64,000 bases of DNA, taken from Halobacteroides halobius DSM 5150. GTDB lineage: Bacteria > Bacillota > Halanaerobiia > Halobacteroidales > Halobacteroidaceae. The stretch lies in contig NC_019978.1 of NCBI RefSeq assembly GCF_000328625.1, positions 1,240,001 to 1,304,000 of the forward strand. The letters are read 5' to 3'. A program made the position numbers and the translations under genes. The notes beneath the pieces are model-generated. The model was not told the DNA's origin, did no database searches, and worked only from the letters and a program-made list of their open reading frames with translations. Positions 59,725 through 64,000 of this stretch are shown here, piece by piece. Each line of letters begins with the position of its first letter. Position 1 is the stretch's first letter.

Positions 59725-59755
59725 TTGGCCCTGAAAATTTATGGGCCAATTTTTC
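59725..59755 (+). terminator. Terminator built from an inverted TTGGCCC pair
   Basis: TTGGCCC (59725-59731) and GGGCCAA (59743-59749) form the stem over an 11-nt loop, followed by five T. The stem is exactly the over-represented heptamer. Confidence 0.92.
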
Positions 59756-59842
59756 TTATATATCAATATTAAACTCCCCTTTTACCAATAGTAATAACAG
59801 AAGAGATCAAATTGATTTAATCCTTATTAGGAGCTGGTAAAT

Positions 59843-61192
59843 ATGAAAATTATTGTAATTGGTGGTGTTGCTGCAGGAACTAGTACAGCAGCTAAAGCTC
59901 AAAGAGAATTACCTAAAGCAGAGATTACAATTTTTGAGCAAGATAGTGATATTTCTTATTCAGGATGTGGCCTTCCTTATTATATTTCAGATTTAATAGA
60001 AAAAAGAGAAGATGTAATAGTCTATACACCAGAGAGATTTGAAGCTAGAAAAGGGCCAAGAGTAGAAGCTCAACATACTGTAAAAAAAATAATCCCTGAT
60101 AAAAAACAAGTAATTGTCAAAAATGTTCTCCAAAATACAGAAAAGAAAATTACTTATGATAAATTAGTAATAGCTACAGGGGCTAAACCTATTGTTCCAC
60201 GTTTAGCTGGAGTTGATTTGGATAATATCTTTACCCTACGTAATGTAAATAGTGCTGATCGAATAAAAGAATTTATTACTGCTAATAAACCACAAAAAGC
60301 AGTTATTATTGGTGGAGGGTATATAGGTTTAGAAATGGCAGAAAGTTTATTAGAGTATGAACTTGATATAACAGTAGTAGAGATGGCAGACCAGTTATTA
60401 ACTAATTTCGATAGGGATATGGCAGAAATTATAGAAGAAAATTTAACAAGCAAAGGAATTAAAATCATAACTAATGATGGAGCATCTGAATTTAAAGGAG
60501 AACAAAAAGTTAATACAGTAGTTACGCAAAGTGGCCAAGAAATTGAAACTGATTTTGTATTATTAGCAATTGGAGTAGAACCAAATGTGAAATTAGCTAA
60601 AGATGCTAATATAGAATTGGGGTCAACAGGAGCAATTAAAGTTAATAAGCAAATGGAGACTTCAATTTCAGATATTTATGCTGCTGGAGACTGTGTTGAA
60701 AATAATCATTTAATAACTAATAATCCAGTTTGGATTCCTTTAGGATCAACAGCTAATAAGCAAGGTCGTGTAGCAGGAAATAGTTTAGCTGAAGTAGAGG
60801 ACAGTTTTGATGGCATTTTAGGAACTGCAATTACTAAGATATGTAACTTAGCTGTAGCTAGAACTGGGCTAACAGCTAGAGAGGCTAAAAAGGAAGGATA
60901 TCAAATAGTTACTTCTACTATTAAAGCAGGTAACCATGCAGGATATTATCCAGGTTATAAAAAAATTAATATTAAATTAATCGTTGACGAGATTACAGGT
61001 AAAATTTTGGGAGCACAAATTATTGGAGAAACTGGGGTAGATAAAAGAATAGATGTGTTAGCAACAGCAATTTATAATGAAATGAAAGCTGATGAATTAA
61101 TTGACTTAGATTTAGCATATGCTCCACCTTTTTCAGTTCCTAAAGATGGAATAATGATTGCTGGGTTAATTGCTAATAAAAAAAGGGAATAA
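59843..61192 (+). CDS. CoA-disulfide reductase / NADH oxidase-type flavoprotein
   Basis: The 449-residue enzyme has VIGGVAAGTSTAAKAQR for FAD, the redox cysteine C42 in SYSGCGLPYYI, a second nucleotide motif VIIGGGYIGLEMAE, GAGDC-like AAGDCVENNH, and a C-terminal dimerisation domain. It belongs to the CoA-disulfide reductase / NADH oxidase / polysulfide reductase group. Reduction of CoA disulfide, polysulfide or O2 cannot be told apart by sequence. It ends in the KKRE tail. AGGAGCTGG precedes ATG 59843. Confidence 0.88.
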   Translation: MKIIVIGGVAAGTSTAAKAQRELPKAEITIFEQDSDISYSGCGLPYYISDLIEKREDVIVYTPERFEARKGPRVEAQHTVKKIIPDKKQVIVKNVLQNTEKKITYDKLVIATGAKPIVPRLAGVDLDNIFTLRNVNSADRIKEFITANKPQKAVIIGGGYIGLEMAESLLEYELDITVVEMADQLLTNFDRDMAEIIEENLTSKGIKIITNDGASEFKGEQKVNTVVTQSGQEIETDFVLLAIGVEPNVKLAKDANIELGSTGAIKVNKQMETSISDIYAAGDCVENNHLITNNPVWIPLGSTANKQGRVAGNSLAEVEDSFDGILGTAITKICNLAVARTGLTAREAKKEGYQIVTSTIKAGNHAGYYPGYKKINIKLIVDEITGKILGAQIIGETGVDKRIDVLATAIYNEMKADELIDLDLAYAPPFSVPKDGIMIAGLIANKKRE

Positions 61193-61284
61193 TCTATATT
61201 AGTTAACATTAATTACTTTTGTTAATGATAGATGTAGTTGATACAATAGTATATGTAATTTATATTAGAGAGGTGATATAATCA

Positions 61285-61512
61285 ATGCAGTATAATTCAG
61301 CTAGTTTTTTAAATAATTTAGAAAAAATACAAAATCAAGAATACACTAGAGCAAAAGATGAAGATAAAATTAAATGTAATTCAGACTTTTTAAAAGCACT
61401 AAAAAAATTAAAAGTCCCTACAGAAATCGTTGAAGATAATGACGAATCTACCTGGTTAACCAACTATACAATTATCAAAATCATTATTAGTTTTTTAAAA
61501 AGAGAATCATAA
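61285..61512 (+). CDS. Small protein of unknown function
   Basis: The 75-residue protein starts at ATG 61285 after AGAGAGGTGATAT, is Lys/Glu-rich and has one cysteine. It ends in a short hydrophobic helix. No family recognised. A strong bidirectional terminator follows. Confidence 0.62.
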   Translation: MQYNSASFLNNLEKIQNQEYTRAKDEDKIKCNSDFLKALKKLKVPTEIVEDNDESTWLTNYTIIKIIISFLKRES

Positions 61513-61555
61513 TAATAATTAAAGCCCTGGTAACCAGGGCTTTAATTATTATTAT
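61511..61555. terminator. Bidirectional terminator
   Basis: A near-perfect 45-nt palindrome with core AAAGCCCTGG-TAA-CCAGGGCTTT separates the plus-strand small gene from the minus-strand SASP genes. Confidence 0.92.
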
Positions 61556-61559
61556 ATTT

Positions 61560-61775
61560 TTATTTGTTAGCGATATTGTTTTGATACTCTGGGATCATTT
61601 TCGTAACCATTTGACCACCAACTGCACCACATTCACGAGAGGTCATATTTCCCCAGTAGCCAGATTTATAATCTTGGGAAACATTTAACTCTTTTGCAGC
61701 CTCTAATTTAAACTTATCCATTGCTTTTAAAGCCTCTGGGTTTAATAATCTGTTACTATTATTTCTAATACTCAT
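61560..61775 (-). CDS. Alpha/beta-type small acid-soluble spore protein, copy 2
   Basis: The 71-residue protein binds and protects DNA in dormant spores. It has the SASP signature: KFKLEAAKELNV, then SRECGAVGGQMVTKMI, with the Gly-Gly that makes the DNA-contacting turn and the E-C-G replacing the usual QNG/R-NG. It is nearly identical to the next gene. GAGGAGGTAAAAT precedes ATG 61775. It marks the organism as a spore former. Confidence 0.93.
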   Translation of the reverse strand: MSIRNNSNRLLNPEALKAMDKFKLEAAKELNVSQDYKSGYWGNMTSRECGAVGGQMVTKMIPEYQNNIANK

Positions 61776-61833
61776 TATTTTACCTCCTCAATAATTTTAG
61801 TATTACAAAGAAGCTTCACAGGTGGGGGATTTT

Positions 61834-62049
61834 TTATTTGTTAGCGATATTGTTTTGATACTCTTGGATCATTTTCTTAACCATTTGACCACCAACTGCA
61901 CCACATTCACGAGAGGTCATATTTCCCCAGTAGCCAGATTTATAATCTTGGGAAACATTTAACTCTTTTGCAGCCTCTAATTTAAACTTATCCATTGCTT
62001 TTAAAGCCTCTGGGTTTAATAATCTGTTACTATTATTTCTAATACTCAT
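61834..62049 (-). CDS. Alpha/beta-type small acid-soluble spore protein, copy 1
   Basis: The 71-residue protein differs from copy 2 only by K for T and Q for P near the end. ATG 62049 has a perfect AAGGAGGTGAAAGAG leader; an in-frame GTG at 62058 is part of that leader. On the minus strand GTATT near 62110 and an ATAATA-containing -10 about 15 bp downstream resemble a sigma-G promoter loosely. Tandem duplication of a 216-bp gene. Confidence 0.93.
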   Translation of the reverse strand: MSIRNNSNRLLNPEALKAMDKFKLEAAKELNVSQDYKSGYWGNMTSRECGAVGGQMVKKMIQEYQNNIANK

Positions 62050-62420
62050 CTCTTTCACCTCCTTAATTCTTTTGTATTACTATTATTTGTGCTACATCAA
62101 AATTAATACGAGTTAGTTTTTTTATAAATTAAGTAAAAAATCTAAAATTGTCTATAAAATATAATGATGGTGAGGAGTAATAAGATTAACACCAATAGGT
62201 ACTATATCTAACTTATATGTACCTATGACATTAAATTCAATTAGTTCTATAATAATATAGTTCTATAATAATAAAAGAGACTTTACTTTTTTTATTGCAT
62301 AATATATACTTTGTTTAGATAAAATAGACATAAATAAATGCATCTATAATGGATAATGATTATTATTTTTAAAATAATATAACTTATGTTTTTAATTAAT
62401 ATAACATTGGGAGGGGAAAA
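62050..62420. other. AT-rich intergenic region before the antiporter gene
   Basis: It contains the promoter region of the SASP pair, a hairpin ATAGGTAC (62195-62202) / GTACCTAT (62219-62226), two direct tandem copies of the 16-mer TAGTTCTATAATAATA (62242-62273), and GATAATGATTATTATT (62352-62367), which resembles a Fur/PerR-type box upstream of the antiporter gene. None is conclusive. No gene is seen. Confidence 0.45.
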
Positions 62421-63734
62421 ATGAGTTTAAATACAGGAAAGATGAGTTTAGATACTGTTAATACCTTAACTGATTTACAATATTGGTCTTTAACAAATGA
62501 GTTAAGTCATAAAGTAATCTATATCATAGGGGCTTTAGTAGTAGTTTCTTTTTTGGTACTATCTATTACTAAAAAGCTAAAAATCCCGGGGGTAGTAGGA
62601 TATATTTTTATAGGTATTTTATTTAGTCCAGGTGTCATTAATAATTTACCAGTTTTTTCAGTAATGCAAAAAGAATGGTATGGCTATTTAATAGATTCTT
62701 TTAATTATATAACAGTTTTAGCGGTATCATTTATTTCTTTTACTATTGGTAGTGAACTATCAATTAGAATTCTAAAAAAATTAGAATTAGAATTTGCTTT
62801 AATTGTATTATTTGAGTCTTTAGGTGCTTTCTCATTAGTTACTATTAGTTTACTAGCATTAGGAAAGCCAACATCTTTAGCTCTTATTTTAGGAGCGATT
62901 GCCTCTGCTACTGCTCCAGCTGCTACTGTTCTAGTAATTAAAGAATATAGAGCCAAAGGGGAGTTAGCAGCTACATTATTAGTTGTATTGGCTATTGATG
63001 AAGCATTGGCCCTTATAATTTTTAGTTTTGCAGAACCAATTGCTTTAATTAATATTGCTCCAAAACTTGAATTAACAATCTTTAATGCCTTTTTTATTCC
63101 TTTAGCAAAAATAATAGGGGCAGTGATTTTGGGGTTAAATATAGGGTACTTTTCACAAAAGCTTATGAGCTATTATCATAATAAATCTAAAAAAATACTA
63201 TTATTATTATCTAGTGTACTAGGGGTTTCAGCTCTTGCACTTGCTTTACATATATCACCTTTAATTGCTAATTTATCAGTAGGTTTTGCTTATCGTAATT
63301 TTTCTAAAAAACATCTAGGTATTGCTGAATATATGGATACTTTAACTACTCCTTTATATGCTATTTTCTTTATTTTAGCAGGAACTCACATACGTTTTAA
63401 TAGTGTAACATCAGAGTCTTTTTTAATCCTAGTTGCAATTTATGCTACAGCTAGAATTATTGGTAAAGTTGGAGGTGCTTCTTTAGGAGCTTGGCTATCG
63501 GATGCTCCTGATAAAGTGATAAAGTATATAGGAGTAGGTTTATTGCCACAAGTAGGACTGGCGATTGATTTAGCGTATACTGTACAACGAGAATTTGTTC
63601 ATTTTTCAGTGGGTGGTTATAAATTTGGGGTGTTAGTCTTTAATGTTTTATTATTTACTACTGCTATTACAGAAATTATTGGCCCTTTATTAACTGAATA
63701 TGCACTTAGTAAAACTGGAGAAATGCATAGCTAA
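62421..63734 (+). CDS. CPA2-family cation:proton antiporter (KefB/NapA-like)
   Basis: The 437-residue protein has about twelve membrane segments and no C-terminal TrkA-N domain. The SATAPAATVLVIKE segment and the LAIDEALALIIF segment with its acidic residue match the ion-binding core of CPA2 antiporters. It exchanges Na+ or K+ for H+, relevant for a salt-loving cell. GGGAGGGG precedes ATG 62421. Ion specificity unknown. Confidence 0.9.
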   Translation: MSLNTGKMSLDTVNTLTDLQYWSLTNELSHKVIYIIGALVVVSFLVLSITKKLKIPGVVGYIFIGILFSPGVINNLPVFSVMQKEWYGYLIDSFNYITVLAVSFISFTIGSELSIRILKKLELEFALIVLFESLGAFSLVTISLLALGKPTSLALILGAIASATAPAATVLVIKEYRAKGELAATLLVVLAIDEALALIIFSFAEPIALINIAPKLELTIFNAFFIPLAKIIGAVILGLNIGYFSQKLMSYYHNKSKKILLLLSSVLGVSALALALHISPLIANLSVGFAYRNFSKKHLGIAEYMDTLTTPLYAIFFILAGTHIRFNSVTSESFLILVAIYATARIIGKVGGASLGAWLSDAPDKVIKYIGVGLLPQVGLAIDLAYTVQREFVHFSVGGYKFGVLVFNVLLFTTAITEIIGPLLTEYALSKTGEMHS

Positions 63735-63759
63735 TGATTGCTCTAGAGCAATCATTAGC
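63730..63759. terminator. Bidirectional terminator between convergent genes
   Basis: A 30-nt perfect palindrome, GCTAATGATTGCTCT and its complement, overlaps the stop codons of both the antiporter gene and the convergent UppS-like gene. Confidence 0.88.
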
Positions 63760-64000
63760 CTCCTAAAGTAACATCTTGTTTAGCATACCATCTTAGAGCA
63801 TCATAAAAATCTTCTTTTTTAAAGTCTGGCCAATAACTATCTACAACGTAAAAATCTGAATAGACTGATTGAGCGGGCAAAAAACCACTTAATCTTCTTC
63901 TTTCTCCCCAACGAATTATCAAATTAATTCTAGATACATTTTGTGATTTTAAAGAAGATATAATACCTTTTTTTGATCTGCTCTCATTTTGATTTAAATT
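63755..64000 (-). CDS. C-terminal part of a UppS-family (cis-prenyltransferase) protein, partial
   Basis: The minus strand is open from the window edge to TAA 63757-63755 and encodes 81 residues. LSGFLPAQSVYSDFYVVDSYWPDF aligns with the [24 protein letters not shown] end of undecaprenyl diphosphate synthase. The catalytic RTSGEQR motif is replaced by RWGERRR, so this may be a variant cis-prenyltransferase with a different product rather than the essential UppS. It extends beyond the window. Confidence 0.8.
   Translation of the reverse strand, partial: NLNQNESRSKKGIISSLKSQNVSRINLIIRWGERRRLSGFLPAQSVYSDFYVVDSYWPDFKKEDFYDALRWYAKQDVTLGG

Larger units (their letters stand above)
1..64000. repeat. 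Over-represented heptamer TTGGCCC / GGGCCAA (about 56 copies)
   Basis: By eye I counted about 29 TTGGCCC and 27 GGGCCAA on the plus strand, about one per 1.1 kb. For a window of about one-third G+C the random expectation is about two. Copies occur in coding and intergenic DNA and on both strands equally, in different reading frames. Examples: 2173, 4082, 8306, 10708, 18048, 24495, 29168, 34768, 41783, 46675, 46995, 50018, 56217, 58312, 63008 (approximate starts). Inverted pairs form the terminators at 44639-44664 and 59725-59749. Confidence 0.85.

Noticed and set aside
1-64000. TTGGCCC as a Chi or KOPS-like polar signal
   Set aside because: The two orientations are almost equal in number across the window, while such signals follow replication direction.

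Overview
The window looks like chromosome from an AT-rich, anaerobic, endospore-forming but outer-membrane-bearing (diderm) Firmicute. The closest lifestyle match I can name is Halanaerobiales/Halobacteroidaceae (Orenia- or Halobacteroides-like). This is inferred from two alpha/beta-type SASPs, DUF1657 and DUF3794 spore proteins and a SleB-like hydrolase, together with an RND pump and apolipoprotein N-acyltransferase (diderm traits), a standalone CO dehydrogenase, anaerobic sulfite reductase and a clostridial-type nitrate reductase. I see no rRNA, tRNA, insertion sequence, prophage or CRISPR array.

Layout. 0-8.5 kb: RND efflux pump, an unrecognised two-repeat protein, a small sulfite-reductase-like siroheme protein, a cyclodeaminase-like protein, CooS and a soluble MCP-like protein. 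8.5-13.5 kb: HPP-family transporter, mobA, nitrate reductase, ferredoxin and FAD oxidoreductase. 13.6-21.7 kb: a Moco-type riboswitch followed by modA, an interrupted modB (no modC), two moeA genes, moaA, moaC-MOSC, mogA and mobB. 21.8-25.7 kb: FNT channel and asrABC. 25.8-35.7 kb: a siroheme operon (hemA, sirC, hemC, cobA-hemD, hemB, hemL, sirB) bracketed by two Crp/Fnr regulators. 36-49 kb: a probable spore-surface locus (Cys-rich, DUF3794, DUF1657 and 'LLESIALEE' proteins, a Thr/Ser minisatellite protein, a kinase, two glycosyltransferases, an epimerase). 49-64 kb: ECF S-components, ThiL/HypE-like protein, glgB, lipase-like protein, SleB-like hydrolase, lnt, TPP riboswitch with thiT-thiN, small Fe-S/Cys proteins, CoA-disulfide-reductase-like enzyme, tandem SASPs, a CPA2 antiporter and the end of a UppS-like gene.

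How the parts fit. Five promoters share a TGTGA-N6-TCACA-type site whose centre lies exactly 34.5 bp upstream of the end of a good -10 box, i.e. near -41.5, the class II activator position. They precede the nitrate reductase operon, FNT, asrABC, the unknown gene at 3.3 kb and the cyclodeaminase-like gene. Both Crp/Fnr regulators carry the CRP-type recognition helix expected to read TGTGA. The siroheme and Mo-cofactor operons supply cofactors for the controlled enzymes, so most of the first 36 kb reads as one respiratory/redox module for nitrate and sulfite.

Two genome-wide oddities stand out. The heptamer TTGGCCC (or its complement) occurs about 56 times, roughly one per 1.1 kb and far above expectation for this base composition, equally on both strands, sometimes as inverted pairs in terminators, and created by clustered synonymous changes in recent paralogues. 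Also, three intact genes (cyclodeaminase-like, glgB, a ferredoxin) have no ATG, GTG or TTG at their 5' end but have a good Shine-Dalgarno before ATT or ATA.
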